DNA of 64,000 nt from Tichowtungia aerotolerans (GCF_009905215.1 NZ_CP047593.1:2050900-2114899); one strand, 5' to 3'; shown: positions 23,308 to 33,090, counted from the first letter of the stretch. A program made the numbers and translations. Notes: generated from the sequence alone by a model not told the origin.

Positions 23308-25749
23308 TCAGGGTTTCTCAACCCTGACTTTGAAGAATGCCTGATCGATTGTATTGGTTTCATAGAGAACCATTTCTTCGTCTTCGCCTGTCATTTCATA
23401 GATCAGGTTGCTCCAGATTCCGTCAACCAGATTGGTGGTAAAGCTCAGGGTATAGGTTCGGGCGTAATACGCCGGGAAACTCAGCCCGGGCATTCCGCCG
23501 TTATACAGTGTTGTAATCCGGAATACGGATTCCTCATCGTCGGGATTGGTCAGAGCGATATATTCATCGTAGTTGCTGCTGCCGTCACCATCATCATCCG
23601 CCAGCGGGTTGGCGTTGGTCGGTCCGCCGAAGTACTGCTCTTCCCAGTAGGCGGGAATGCCGTCGAGGTCGTCGTCGGAGACATCCATCTGCACAAAGGT
23701 ATTGGTCATTAAGACCGGCGCGGCTCCGGGGACATTTTTGTTATAGTCCCAAAGCTGCCAGATGGTGTTTCCCCATGCGGCGAGGCCGGAGAACCAGGGA
23801 TCGGACTGGGCAATGTAGGCAGGATCTCCGCCGGCGCCCGTGCCGGAGAGTGTACCGCCGGTTCCGTTGATTTCGTCGCGCAGGAATTCAATAAATTCGC
23901 GGCTGGTGGTCTGGTAGTACAGCCCGGCCGTGATGCGTTCGGTTCCGAACGGCAGTTCGACGGACACTTCATCGTATCCGCCTTCATACTCTGCCTGAGT
24001 ATAGAAGTTGCTGACGGAATAGAAACCGGTATCGGAACGGCCGTGCCAGACCGGCTCGCAGAGTCGGGCCGCCGCGTTTGTGATGTCGAAACCCTGCGGC
24101 AGAATCCGATTGTCTTTATAGCGGTGAGTGGCCAGTGCCATATGGAACGATTCATCGACCCCCAGAATTGTGCTCGCCTGATGAACCTCGTAGACGAGTT
24201 CGTCGCGATACTCTTCCCACGGATTCAGCTCGGGGCTGTTGGGAGAGTAACCCTCATCAAGTCCTTTCAGTGTGCCGACGGTGTAGTCGTAAGGGTTGAT
24301 TTCGTAGATCACATCATTGCCCACATAGGCCTTGATGTTCAGGAACATGCGGCGGCCTTCCGGGTAGCCGGAGATCAGTTTGTGCCCCGTATGGTTTTGG
24401 AGGCGCAGCGTAAACGTCCGGTTGGAAATCGAGTAGGTCTCGTGAATCATGGAAATGGATTCCTGAAGCATTTGTCCCGAACGGTTGACGGTTTCAAGCA
24501 GGATGACCGGATCAAGCGGTGTGCCCTGCGAGAAATCGAGGGTCAGGATTTCCGGCCCCTGACCCAGCAGTGCCTCATTGGTGGGGCTGTAATTGAGCGA
24601 GGTGGGAACCGTGCTTGCCAGAATGTACGGAACCCAAAGGTTGCCGCCTATCATTCGATGCTGCGGAACCCCGCTGAGAGGGTGCGCGACCGATTCGCCG
24701 GGGCGAACAACGCCTCCTTTTGCCGCGGCGGCTCCATCAATGTCGCGAAAGTGGCAGTCCTGGCAGGTGGCAATTTCGTTGCCGGCGTGCGAGGTGCTGA
24801 ACACATCCGGCGCGTACGGTCCGGTGCCGGTCATGCCGCCGATACGTCCGTAGCCTGAAAGCATAAACTCGGAGAACGTGCGTTCGACATGTGCATAGCT
24901 GTAGGCTGGTTGCGTTTCTGAGGGCAGCGGCGCGTTGGTGTCAGCTCCGTAGTTGACCAGCGCCGGATTGGAAATGTCGTGGCAGGTTCCGCACATATAT
25001 TTGCTTTTATGGTATCGGCTGTAGAGCATGTCGTGCTTGGCGTTGGCATCTGCGAACGGGGCGCGCTTTCCGTCGGAAATTCCCGTTGTGTGGGTAACCA
25101 GAAACATGTGGCCGCCGCCGTTTTCAGTGTAGCCGCCGGCGAGCGGAATGTTGTTCGAGAAAAAACCGGTTCCGTTGAAAAAGGTGATGGCCGCCGCCGC
25201 TTCGGCGTCTGCGCTTCGGGTGGCATCGATGGTGCTCTGGAGGTCGATGGCTTCATCCCAGTAGTTGGTCCAGTCGTTTCCTTCGCGCGTTCCGCCATAA
25301 GTGGACTGATAAAACGGATCGTAGAGGTAGTGGCAGATTTTACAGCTGACTCCATCATAATCTTCGCCGCGCATCTCTGCGCAGTTGACCGGATCGGACC
25401 GGCCGTCCAGCCAGCCCTGCGGAAAGTGGCAGCGCACACAGATATCGGCGGCGTTGGGGGTGCCCAGCGCATAGACCGCGTCCTGTGCCGCAACGGTCAG
25501 TCCGGCCCAGAAGAGGGGGTCGCGAGAGGCCTGTGCCATCATCGAGCCCTTCCATTGCTCCATTTCATATTGTCCGCCCGCATGACAGCTCAGGCACTGT
25601 TTGTCGGATTCGAGACCAACGACCTGTCCGGGCTGGGTGCCGGGCATCCGCACGACGGGGTCGTCAGTAACCGGCAGAGGCGTCCATGCTGATGCCGAGA
25701 AAAACAGAAGAAAAATGATTATCCATCCTGTAAGGAAAAGTTTTTTCAT
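23308..25749 (-). CDS. secreted multihaem c-type cytochrome with C-terminal calcium-binding repeats
   Basis: 813 aa from ATG 25749 (MKKLFLTGWIIIFLLFFSASA signal peptide). Five CxxCH haem sites are seen: CLSCH, CVRCH, CKICH, CGTCH and CQDCH, all in the first half, as in cytochrome c554-like domains. The second half is beta-rich, then a thrombospondin type-3-like segment (SDDDLDGIPAYWEEQYFG, ADDDGDGSSNYDEY) typical of large secreted proteins in this bacterial group. Probably periplasmic or outer-surface electron transfer; redox partner unknown. It begins 297 bp from the beta-helix gene stop, with a gene remnant between. Confidence 0.85.
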   Translation of the reverse strand: MKKLFLTGWIIIFLLFFSASAWTPLPVTDDPVVRMPGTQPGQVVGLESDKQCLSCHAGGQYEMEQWKGSMMAQASRDPLFWAGLTVAAQDAVYALGTPNAADICVRCHFPQGWLDGRSDPVNCAEMRGEDYDGVSCKICHYLYDPFYQSTYGGTREGNDWTNYWDEAIDLQSTIDATRSADAEAAAAITFFNGTGFFSNNIPLAGGYTENGGGHMFLVTHTTGISDGKRAPFADANAKHDMLYSRYHKSKYMCGTCHDISNPALVNYGADTNAPLPSETQPAYSYAHVERTFSEFMLSGYGRIGGMTGTGPYAPDVFSTSHAGNEIATCQDCHFRDIDGAAAAKGGVVRPGESVAHPLSGVPQHRMIGGNLWVPYILASTVPTSLNYSPTNEALLGQGPEILTLDFSQGTPLDPVILLETVNRSGQMLQESISMIHETYSISNRTFTLRLQNHTGHKLISGYPEGRRMFLNIKAYVGNDVIYEINPYDYTVGTLKGLDEGYSPNSPELNPWEEYRDELVYEVHQASTILGVDESFHMALATHRYKDNRILPQGFDITNAAARLCEPVWHGRSDTGFYSVSNFYTQAEYEGGYDEVSVELPFGTERITAGLYYQTTSREFIEFLRDEINGTGGTLSGTGAGGDPAYIAQSDPWFSGLAAWGNTIWQLWDYNKNVPGAAPVLMTNTFVQMDVSDDDLDGIPAYWEEQYFGGPTNANPLADDDGDGSSNYDEYIALTNPDDEESVFRITTLYNGGMPGLSFPAYYARTYTLSFTTNLVDGIWSNLIYEMTGEDEEMVLYETNTIDQAFFKVRVEKP

Positions 25750-25859
25750 GAACACCCCCGCAATTAGCTGAAGTATATAAAAATTTGATTCAGCCATAAA
25801 GACGTATTTGTGTTTGATTCGATCTTAGCCGGTGAGAGGGATTCGGTAAAATTGCTGCT

Positions 25860-25996
25860 TCAGATCGGCGGGATTTTCAGTAGGGGTTCCGCGTCGTTTG
25901 GGATGGTGTAGGCCAGATATTTCGCCCGGTCGCGATTTTCAAGGATTGGAAAATCGCCCATTCCCTGTCGTCGGCGAAGCTCCATGCATAGGAGAT
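25860..25996 (-). pseudogene. C-terminal remnant of an unidentified protein, frameshifted inside a degraded palindrome
   Basis: Minus-strand reading gives ISYAWSFADDREWAIFQS then, after a frame change, ENRDRAKYLAYTIPNDAEPLLKI and a stop at 25860. The frame break falls exactly in a dispersed palindrome that has lost one G (TTTTCAAGGATTGGAAAA, 25936-25953 on the plus strand). Restoring that base makes one continuous tail containing FQSLE. The tail resembles the end of a secreted enzyme but I cannot name it. Nothing recognisable precedes it. It fills much of the 297-bp gap between the cytochrome and beta-helix genes. Confidence 0.55.
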
Positions 25997-26046
25997 TTAT
26001 TCTGAACATTCGCGGTTGGCCCGGGTGTGAAGGTGCGTGCCCGCGT

Positions 26047-27618
26047 TTACCTGTTTTTCACATGTACGTCTTTGAAAAGTACGGGATTTTTACTGGTGCG
26101 GAGCGGCTCACCGCTTGCGGTTGTGACGTTTTTAAGGATGACTTCGCGTGTTTTGATGTAGGGATGTTTTTCCTCGGTTCCAGTCTTGCTCACGCGAGGA
26201 TTGAAGTCTGCAAAAATTGTTGGGCCGTCGTACTTCTTCGGGTGACGGGAATCATCAATGTGCAGGGTGTCAATGACGATTCGCTCCGGCATATAGCAGG
26301 TGTATCCGAAGTTATGCTGCCCGTCATTCCTGCCGCCGATCAGGCTGGCGTTGACGGCTCTGCCGCCTGCCGGTACAAACACGCAGTCGCGAATGATGAT
26401 GTCTCCCTGCCACGTACTTCCGTAGTCGCTGCGCAGGTTGATGAATGTTTTGCCGTAAACGGTTGTATTCTCCACAAGGAATGTTCCGCTGCCGATGGCG
26501 TTGATGCCCATGTGGCCCAGCGTTGAATTCCGGATTGTCGCATTGGCCACACCCATGTGGGCATCGAACCGCGACAGGCTGCAGTGCTCGAGCCGGAGGT
26601 TTTTACTGTAGTTCGATGCCATGATTCCCCAATACTTGCGATCCTTAATATCATTGAACTGGCTGCAGTTCTCAAACGTCACGTTCAGGCCGCGATTGAC
26701 GTGAATATCATAGCTTCCCATGGACACGGGTTTGCCCGCGCTGCCGATGGTCCGATACGTCTTGTGCCCGCTCAGTATCGTATTCTGAATCTTCACATTG
26801 GCGCAGTTGCCGATGTTGATGAAACCGGCGTAAGGGGCTCCATGATCTTTTTCGCCGATGATGCGGTGCTCAAGGCCGTCGACAACTACATTGGAACGCC
26901 GGATCGCGATTCCCCGGGAGTAATACGTATATTTCGACTCTGCTTGATTGGCGATGGTGGTGAAGCGGCCGCCGGTGATTGTCAAGGGCGCCGCATCCAT
27001 CGGATACGCAGAAAGATCGGAGATTTGATCAAAGTCCCATGCAATCGGGGTGTTTGCATCGATATAACCGTTTTTGTTGACGGCAAACACTTCGGTCTGC
27101 GATTTGCCGCTGTTTTGGTTCAGCCCCCGGCGGATGAACTGTTTGACGCTGGAGTCCGTTACATGAATGAAGCAGTTTTGAGGCAGGCTCGCTTCGATCC
27201 TTCGTTGCCCTCGTTTGAGGGCAGTGACCCCCTGCAGGTTGACCGGCTCCAGCATGGAGCGGATCTCAAAGATATGAGCGTAGCGCTTTTCAACGTTGGT
27301 ATCGTCGATGATGAATTTGGCCGCACCAAAGTCGGTGTCGGTCTGAATGATTACCGTGTTGTTCTGCCCCCCGATATAATACGTTGCGTCATCGTTCGCT
27401 TTGACGTGTACCCCGTGCTGATTGGCAAATGCATGTGCTTTAGCAATCGCCGCAATGTCATCTGTTTTGCCGTCTCCCTGAGCCCCGAAATCCTCATAGT
27501 GAACAACATGCCTGTCTCCCTCGTTTTCACGGGTCAGGTCTGTCCCGGAAAAAACGCACGGGCTGTGCCAGGCACAGGCCAGAGTCGCGATCACAATAAC
27601 GTCAAATGTCTTTATCAT
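26047..27618 (-). CDS. secreted right-handed parallel beta-helix protein (pectate-lyase-like)
   Basis: 523 aa from ATG 27618 (MIKTFDVIVIATLACAWHS signal peptide). The Pectate_lyase_3-type opening YEDFGAQGDGKTDDIAAIAKAHAFA is followed by repeated coils with strand-turn patterns (GITGGRF-like, FENCSQFNDI, IRNSTLGHMGINAIGSGTFLVENTTVYG). Proteins of this fold are polysaccharide lyases, hydrolases or epimerases; no catalytic residues can be assigned with certainty. It fits a carbohydrate-degrading lifestyle. The longer frame from 27690 runs past the signal sequence and is not used. Confidence 0.75.
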   Translation of the reverse strand: MIKTFDVIVIATLACAWHSPCVFSGTDLTRENEGDRHVVHYEDFGAQGDGKTDDIAAIAKAHAFANQHGVHVKANDDATYYIGGQNNTVIIQTDTDFGAAKFIIDDTNVEKRYAHIFEIRSMLEPVNLQGVTALKRGQRRIEASLPQNCFIHVTDSSVKQFIRRGLNQNSGKSQTEVFAVNKNGYIDANTPIAWDFDQISDLSAYPMDAAPLTITGGRFTTIANQAESKYTYYSRGIAIRRSNVVVDGLEHRIIGEKDHGAPYAGFINIGNCANVKIQNTILSGHKTYRTIGSAGKPVSMGSYDIHVNRGLNVTFENCSQFNDIKDRKYWGIMASNYSKNLRLEHCSLSRFDAHMGVANATIRNSTLGHMGINAIGSGTFLVENTTVYGKTFINLRSDYGSTWQGDIIIRDCVFVPAGGRAVNASLIGGRNDGQHNFGYTCYMPERIVIDTLHIDDSRHPKKYDGPTIFADFNPRVSKTGTEEKHPYIKTREVILKNVTTASGEPLRTSKNPVLFKDVHVKNR

Positions 27619-27803
27619 CGATTTTCCGTAAGCTGATATAAGCCCTTGTTTGAATCGGAAAAATCTACCCGGTAAATATTTTATTGTCAAATTTGGCCGA
27701 AAAGCCGCCGGGAACGATTCGTCGATACTTCGGCCATGCCAGAGCCTGTTTTTTTCAAAAGCAATAACTGGTAAAAACTGGAAAAAAGAGGATAAATGGC
27801 GGG

Positions 27804-27971
27804 ATGAAAGTTACAGCACTTCTACTGATTTTGACGGCAATGCTCATGGGCGGGTGTTCAACGCCTACATATGAAGACGGTACGCCTCGTGAATATTCTG
27901 ATATGCCGTGGAGTACTCCGGCCACGTGGGAAGGTTCCGTCGGTATTCCCGGTATGAGCGGATATGAGTAA
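27804..27971 (+). CDS. small lipoprotein
   Basis: 55 aa. MKVTALLLILTAMLMGGCS is a clear lipoprotein signal with lipobox LMGGC (lipidated Cys18), leaving a 38-residue mature peptide that ends VGIPGMSGYE and contains TPATWEGS. Preceded by an AAAGAGGATAAATGGCGGG region supplying a weak RBS. No homologue comes to mind. The hairpin after the stop supports a real transcript. Short, so confidence is moderate. Confidence 0.65.
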   Translation: MKVTALLLILTAMLMGGCSTPTYEDGTPREYSDMPWSTPATWEGSVGIPGMSGYE

Positions 27972-27985
27972 GGGATGAGGATGAG

Positions 27986-28021
27986 AGGCACGAGGCAGTA
28001 AAGATCTGTTGCCTCGTGCCT
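27986..28021. terminator. terminator-like hairpin between convergent lipoprotein and asd genes
   Basis: AGGCACGAGGCA / TGCCTCGTGCCT, a 12-bp perfect stem with a loop of about 12 bases; no strong T-tract. Confidence 0.6.
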
Positions 28022-28026
28022 TCCGC

Positions 28027-29133
28027 CTAACCTTGCAGAATGCGCAGCATTCGGCGCAGTGGTTCGGCCGCGCCCCACAGCAGCTGGTCGCCGACCGTGA
28101 AGGCGCTCAAATATTCCGGGCCCATTTTCATTTTGCGGATGCGTCCGACCGGAACGGTCAGTGTTCCGGAAATGGCAGCCGGAGTCAGGCGCGCGAGCGA
28201 ATCCTCTTTATTGTTGTCAACCACATCGACCCATTCGTTGTCGTTGCGCAGGATGTCCATGATTTCTTCCACGGCGACATCTTTGGTCAGTTTGATGGTC
28301 AGCGCCTGGGAGTGGGAACGCATTGCGCCGATGCGTACGCAGATTCCGTCGATCGGAACCGCCGGATCGTTTTTCAGAATCTTGTTGGTCTCAACGCAGC
28401 CCTTCCATTCTTCCTTGGTCTGACCGTCGTCGACGGCTTTGTCGATCCACGGAATCAGCGAGCCGGCCAGCGGTGCGCCGAAGCGTTCGGTTGGGAAGTC
28501 CTCGGCACTGAACTGAGCGGTTACTTTGCGGTCGATTTCGAGAATAGCGGAGGAGGGGGTCGCCAGCTCATTGGCCACGCAGCCGTTGAGTGAGCCCATC
28601 TGGCAAAGCAGCTCGCGCATATTCTGTGCACCCGCGCCGGAGGCCGCCTGATAGGTCATGGAGGAAACCCATTCGACAAGGCCTGCTTTAAACAGACCGC
28701 CGATAGCCATCAGCATCAGGCTGACGGTGCAGTTCCCGCCGATAAAATCTTTTTTGCCGTCGGCCAGTGCTTTTTCGATGACCGGGCTGTTGACCGGGTC
28801 GAGCACGATGACTGCCTGTTCGGCCATGCGCAGGGTGGAGGCTGCGTCGATCCAGTAGCCGTTCCAGCCGCTGTCGCGCAGCTTGCCGTGCACTTCGGTG
28901 GTGTAGTCGCCGCCCTGGCAGGTGACGATTGCATCCATCCTGCTGAGTTCGTCCACATTAAATGCATCCAGCAGTACCGATTCGCCTTTTCCGACGTTCG
29001 GTGCGGCCTGGCCGGCCTGTGAGGTGGTGAAGAATACCGGGTTGATATGTTCAAAATCATTTTCTGCCCGCATGCGTTCCATCAGAACGGAACCCACCAT
29101 GCCTCGCCATCCAATAAATCCAACTGTCATCAT
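28027..29133 (-). CDS. asd: aspartate-semialdehyde dehydrogenase
   Basis: 368 aa from ATG 29133, seven bases after [24 protein letters not shown] is the NADP-binding loop, [15 protein letters not shown] holds the catalytic Cys, and a conserved [16 protein letters not shown] segment contains the active-site His region. The sequence is of the gamma-proteobacterial type rather than the shorter Gram-positive type. It reduces aspartyl phosphate to the semialdehyde, feeding lysine/diaminopimelate, threonine and methionine. The methionine genes metF-metY are 5 kb away. Confidence 0.95.
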   Translation of the reverse strand: MMTVGFIGWRGMVGSVLMERMRAENDFEHINPVFFTTSQAGQAAPNVGKGESVLLDAFNVDELSRMDAIVTCQGGDYTTEVHGKLRDSGWNGYWIDAASTLRMAEQAVIVLDPVNSPVIEKALADGKKDFIGGNCTVSLMLMAIGGLFKAGLVEWVSSMTYQAASGAGAQNMRELLCQMGSLNGCVANELATPSSAILEIDRKVTAQFSAEDFPTERFGAPLAGSLIPWIDKAVDDGQTKEEWKGCVETNKILKNDPAVPIDGICVRIGAMRSHSQALTIKLTKDVAVEEIMDILRNDNEWVDVVDNNKEDSLARLTPAAISGTLTVPVGRIRKMKMGPEYLSAFTVGDQLLWGAAEPLRRMLRILQG

Positions 29134-29207
29134 TTCATTTCCCTCCGGAAAGATTTTCAAAAGGCGGGAACGGTATTTGATTTAAAAATGAAACACAAGC
29201 CGCTATT

Positions 29208-30113
29208 GTGATCCGAATGTTTAAGATATTTCCCTTTTTAGCTGAGATGGCTCCGCAGGGCGGCATGTTCTGGGACTACAGTCGGCCCCCTCATGGTGCG
29301 GTTCTTGCGGGACTGTTTTTTCTGCTGATCCTGACCATCGGGGTTGTGCTGGATTTCGGATTGGTCGTCTATTTCATGAAACGGCCGCCCCGTTTGAAGG
29401 ACTGGAGCGAAACACTCCGAAAGCGCGCCATGCCGGGCAAGCTGATCCTGATTCTTGTGCTGACGCTGATCGCAATGTATGTAGCCTGTTCTCTGTCGTA
29501 CAGCGCTCTTTTCCCTTCTGTTTACGAGCCGGAACCGGTAACCCTTATTTTCCAGGGCCTGTTTTTCAACCTGCCCGCGGCAATCATCATTGCCGGAATT
29601 TTTATTCACCGCCGGATTTCGCGTCGCGAGCAGGATGCGGTCAGTTGGCGGCGTACTCCGGCCATGATCGGGCTTTCTGTCCTGTTCTATCTGGCGGCCA
29701 TCCCGCTCCTCTGGTTCTACAGCATGCTTTACCAGGTGTTTCTCTATCAGCTCGGATACGATTTCTACCTGCAGGATGTCGCACAGATTTTCCTGGCGCC
29801 CGCAACGCCGCTCGTGCGCGCAGCGATGTTTTGCACCGCCATCATTCTAGCACCGCTCTTTGAAGAATTTCTGTTCCGCGGCATCCTGCTGCCGTGGGCG
29901 GTCCGCCGCGCCGGTTTCTGGCCGGGCATTATCGTGACTTCGCTGATTTTTTCCGGAATGCATTTCCACCTGCCGTCTTTTTTACCGCTGTTTCTGCTTT
30001 CGGCATTCTTCAGTGTTGTCTATGCCCGAACCCGTTCCCTGCTGGTGCCGATCGGGATGCATGCCTGTTTCAATGCGGTGACCGTTGTTCTGCTTTTGCT
30101 CACCGGTGGTTGA
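29208..30113 (+). CDS. CPBP family intramembrane metalloprotease
   Basis: 301 aa, or 298 if the ATG at 29217 is used instead of GTG 29208. About eight membrane helices. Abi/CPBP motifs in order: LFEEFLFRGILLPW (the EExxxR pair), FSGMHFHLPSF (second-motif His) and GMHACFNAVTV (HxxxN). The family contains prenyl-protein-type proteases and phage or bacteriocin resistance proteins. No bacteriocin genes are nearby. Divergent from asd with a short shared upstream region. Confidence 0.87.
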   Translation: MIRMFKIFPFLAEMAPQGGMFWDYSRPPHGAVLAGLFFLLILTIGVVLDFGLVVYFMKRPPRLKDWSETLRKRAMPGKLILILVLTLIAMYVACSLSYSALFPSVYEPEPVTLIFQGLFFNLPAAIIIAGIFIHRRISRREQDAVSWRRTPAMIGLSVLFYLAAIPLLWFYSMLYQVFLYQLGYDFYLQDVAQIFLAPATPLVRAAMFCTAIILAPLFEEFLFRGILLPWAVRRAGFWPGIIVTSLIFSGMHFHLPSFLPLFLLSAFFSVVYARTRSLLVPIGMHACFNAVTVVLLLLTGG

Positions 30114-30126
30114 CAGGCAACTCCCT

Positions 30127-30651
30127 TTACAGACGGTTGTTTATGATTGATCGGTCCGCTGTTGCGCCGTTGTACTCTTCATCTGTAACCGGCCCAAACC
30201 ACTCGGCGGGGCCCAGATGTACCTGGGTGCTCATGCCGATGTGAACGAATTCGCTGTCCGGGGCGGCTCCATGCCAGTGGTTGACATTCGGTGGAATTGC
30301 GACAACGTCGCCTTTCCCGAGCTGTCGTGCCGGGTGTCCTTTTTCCTGGTAGCAGCCCCGGCCTTCCGTGCAGAGCAGGATCTGGCCGCCGGGATGAGAG
30401 TGCCAATAGGTTCGGGCGGAGGGCTCAAAGGTGACGTTGTACACCTGCGTATCGAAGGCTTGGTCTTCATCTGTGTGCAGCATGTTGACCCACGCCGTAT
30501 TGCTGAAGAATTCTTTGGGTCCTGGGTCGCCTTTGGCGAAGACAGCTTTGTTGTTCATTGTGTGTTCTCCTTTCAGATTGCTGCATGAGCAGAGAGTGAT
30601 CATGAGTGTGGACAGCATGCCTGCATGGATCAGTGTGCGGTTGATTCTCAT
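30127..30651 (-). CDS. cupin-domain protein with possible lipoprotein leader
   Basis: 174 aa from 30651 or 143 aa from 30558. Cupin motif 1 (YWHSHPGGQILLCTEGRG) and motif 2 (GDVVAIPPNVNHWHGAAPDS) supply the His metal ligands; this arrangement is found in quercetinase/mandelonitrile-lyase-like single cupins. The longer form opens with a signal and lipobox-like CSC, the shorter with MNNKAVFAKGDPGP, and each start has its own AAAGGAGAA ribosome site. Cotranscribed 16 bp after the iron alcohol dehydrogenase, hinting at a shared oxidative or aldehyde-related role. Confidence 0.85.
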   Translation of the reverse strand: MRINRTLIHAGMLSTLMITLCSCSNLKGEHTMNNKAVFAKGDPGPKEFFSNTAWVNMLHTDEDQAFDTQVYNVTFEPSARTYWHSHPGGQILLCTEGRGCYQEKGHPARQLGKGDVVAIPPNVNHWHGAAPDSEFVHIGMSTQVHLGPAEWFGPVTDEEYNGATADRSIINNRL

Positions 30652-30667
30652 GGTTGCTTCTCCTTTA

Positions 30668-31858
30668 TTACAGAGCGGCTTTGAGTACGTCGATGATGTC
30701 CTGCTCGCTCATGAGCGGAACACCGGGCAGGTTGCCGTTTCCGTCGTTGATGATGCGCAGGGTTTCTTTGGCGTAGGTTTCGATGAGTTTGTCGTCGATG
30801 CCCAGTTCAGAAAACCGTGTCGGGCAGCCGATTGATTTCAGGAATGTTTCGAAGCGGTCGATGCCGGCCAGCGCGCAGTCCAGATCATCCGGACCGTTGG
30901 ATTTCAGTCCGAAGATCCGTTCAGAAAACTGTACGAATTTGGCGGTATTTGTTTTTGCGGCAAAGCGCATCCATGCCGGATTGATGATTGCCAGTCCGGC
31001 GGCATGCGTGATGTCGTGATATGCCGACACGGTGTGCTCCATCATGTGCACGGGATATCCCGTGCTTCCGCCTCCGGCCTGCACCCATCCGTTGAGCGCC
31101 AGCGTGGCCGCCCACTGCACCTGTTCGCGGGCTTCGAGATCGGAACCGTCGGCAATGGCTTTCGGGCCGTACTCCATCGCGGTCAGAATCACACCTTCGG
31201 CAAAGCGGTCCTGAATCGGCGTGGTGTCCGTGCTGTTCAGATAGCCTTCGGTTACGTGTGTGATCAGGTCGCAGACGCCGTATGATGTCTGGTTTTTCGG
31301 AACGCTCAGGGTCAGTTCCGGATCCAGCAGGGCGGCTTTGGGATACAGACAGTCGGCCTTGACGAACGATTTTTCCTGCGTGTCCTCGTTGGAAATCACT
31401 GCGCCGTTGTTCGCCTCGGAACCGGTGGCCGCGAGGGTCGGGATGGTGATGAGCGGCAGCGCTTCGGTCGGAACGTGTACGTTTTCCTGACCGTGGAAAA
31501 TCATGTCCCACGGATCGCCGTCGTATAAAACGGATGCCGCAATCACTTTGGATGCATCCATGGTGCTTCCGCCGCCCAGCGCGACGACGACATCGCAGTC
31601 ATTTTCGCGGGCAATGGTTGCGCCGCGTTTTACGGATGTGATTTTCGGGTTGGGCTCAACGCCGGCGCATTCGAAAACGGAGAGTCCGGCGGCCTCAAGG
31701 CTTTTAACAGCCCGGTCGAATGTTCCGCTGCGTTTAACGCTGCCGCCGCCGGTAACCAGCAGGGCGCGCTTGCCGTATTTTGCTGTCACTTCGCCCAGTC
31801 GGGAAATGCTGCCTGCACCGAAAGTAAGCTGAGTGGGATTGTAATAGTCGAACCTCAT
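30668..31858 (-). CDS. iron-containing alcohol dehydrogenase (YqhD/BDH-like)
   Basis: 396 aa. NAD(P)-binding GGGSTMDASKVIAA and the metal-binding helix region HMMEHTVSAYHDITHAAGLAI with the conserved His residues; also EANNGAVIS, common in the butanol-dehydrogenase/YqhD subgroup. It probably reduces aldehydes with NADPH. Divergently placed from an AraC-type regulator 203 bp away, the same arrangement as E. coli yqhC-yqhD, and followed by a cupin gene. Regulation by that activator in response to aldehydes is inferred from synteny. Confidence 0.92.
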   Translation of the reverse strand: MRFDYYNPTQLTFGAGSISRLGEVTAKYGKRALLVTGGGSVKRSGTFDRAVKSLEAAGLSVFECAGVEPNPKITSVKRGATIARENDCDVVVALGGGSTMDASKVIAASVLYDGDPWDMIFHGQENVHVPTEALPLITIPTLAATGSEANNGAVISNEDTQEKSFVKADCLYPKAALLDPELTLSVPKNQTSYGVCDLITHVTEGYLNSTDTTPIQDRFAEGVILTAMEYGPKAIADGSDLEAREQVQWAATLALNGWVQAGGGSTGYPVHMMEHTVSAYHDITHAAGLAIINPAWMRFAAKTNTAKFVQFSERIFGLKSNGPDDLDCALAGIDRFETFLKSIGCPTRFSELGIDDKLIETYAKETLRIINDGNGNLPGVPLMSEQDIIDVLKAAL

Positions 31859-32061
31859 AATGTGTCCTTTCTTTTTCTTCAGGCATTGTCCGGTTGCATG
31901 ATCGCCTGCTTTGATTGACGCCGTTTACTTTACTGAACCGACCTGGAAAAGTGGTAGAACGATCCTGTCAAAAAATTGCCTAAAACTATTGGCAGTAAAA
32001 TTTGTGAATATTTGTTGGGTGGTGTATTTTATGTCCAAAACAAGCTTCAGACGGTTTGGTT

Positions 32062-32991
32062 ATGAGAAATATGGTTAAAAAATCAGGGGCTGATCTTGAA
32101 CCGGCTCTGGGTGAACTTGTTGCGGCGATTGCCCGATCAACCGAGCGGGGCGAGAAAAACGAGACTGCGGTTCCCGGCCTTTCTCTGTTTCGGAGCGAAA
32201 CGAAGACCGAGCCGCTCAGTGGCATGTATGAGCCCAGTATTTGTGTGGTGGCGCAGGGGGCCAAGCGCGTTGTGCTCGGCAAAGAGACCTACATTTATGA
32301 CGCCTATCACTTTCTGCTTTCCTCGGTTCACCTGCCGACCACTTTTCAGGTGATCGAGGCAAATCCCGAAAAACCTTATCTGGGCCTGCGGCTGGACCTC
32401 GACCTGCGCGAAGTGGCACAGATGCTGGTCGACAGCAGCCTTCCGGCTCCGCGCACGCAGCAGTCCGGCCGCGGCATGGCTGTCGGCAAAATGACGCTTC
32501 CGCTGACGGATGCGTTCCAGCGGCTGGTTCGCCTGCTGGAGAATAAAGAGGATATTCCGATTCTCGCGCCGAACATTCAGCGCGAAATTATCTATCGTCT
32601 GCTCACCGGCGACCAGGGCGCCCGTCTTCGTCAGATGGCGTCTGCGGGAAGCCAAAGCCATCAGATTTCCCGGGCCGTCGAATGGCTGCAGCAAAGCTAC
32701 ATGGAACCGTTGCGGATTGATGATCTGGCACAACGCGCCGGAATGAGCACCTCAACCTTCCATCATCACTTCCGTGAAACGACGGCGCTCAGTCCGCTTC
32801 AATACCAGAAACAGCTGCGGTTGCGCGAAGCCCGTCGACTGATGCTTATGGAGCAGATGGACGCCGCCAATGCCGGGTTTCAGGTTGGCTACGAAAGTCC
32901 CTCCCAGTTCAGTCGGGAATACAGCCGCCTGTTCGGCGCTCCGCCTGCACGCGATATTAAAAAACTGCAGGAGTCGGCGACCTTTGCGTGA
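32062..32991 (+). CDS. AraC-family transcriptional regulator with AraC_N domain (YqhC-like)
   Basis: 309 aa. The N-terminal ligand domain (EPSICVVAQGAKRVVLGKETYIYDAYHFLLSSVHLP) is the AraC_N type (PF06719). The C-terminus has two HTHs: LRIDDLAQRAGMSTSTFHHHFRETTALSPLQYQKQLRLREARRL, then AGFQVGYESPSQFSREYSRLFG. Its E. coli counterpart YqhC activates the aldehyde reductase yqhD. The divergent iron alcohol dehydrogenase is therefore the probable target. Confidence 0.92.
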   Translation: MRNMVKKSGADLEPALGELVAAIARSTERGEKNETAVPGLSLFRSETKTEPLSGMYEPSICVVAQGAKRVVLGKETYIYDAYHFLLSSVHLPTTFQVIEANPEKPYLGLRLDLDLREVAQMLVDSSLPAPRTQQSGRGMAVGKMTLPLTDAFQRLVRLLENKEDIPILAPNIQREIIYRLLTGDQGARLRQMASAGSQSHQISRAVEWLQQSYMEPLRIDDLAQRAGMSTSTFHHHFRETTALSPLQYQKQLRLREARRLMLMEQMDAANAGFQVGYESPSQFSREYSRLFGAPPARDIKKLQESATFA

Positions 32992-33040
32992 CGCTCTGGT
33001 TTCCCGTGGATTGGGAATAATCCCAAAAATTGCCTGAATT

Positions 33041-33090
33041 TTTTCCAGACATTGGAAACCGGATGCAGTAGGTTTCCCAGCCTTTGGAAA
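33041..33090. repeat. two near copies of the dispersed palindrome in tandem
   Basis: TTTTCCAGACATTGGAAA (33041-33058) and TTTCCCAGCCTTTGGAAA (33073-33090), spaced 14 bp, in the gap before the hexokinase gene. A separate small hairpin TTGGGA-ATAA-TCCCAA lies at 33011-33026. Confidence 0.75.
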
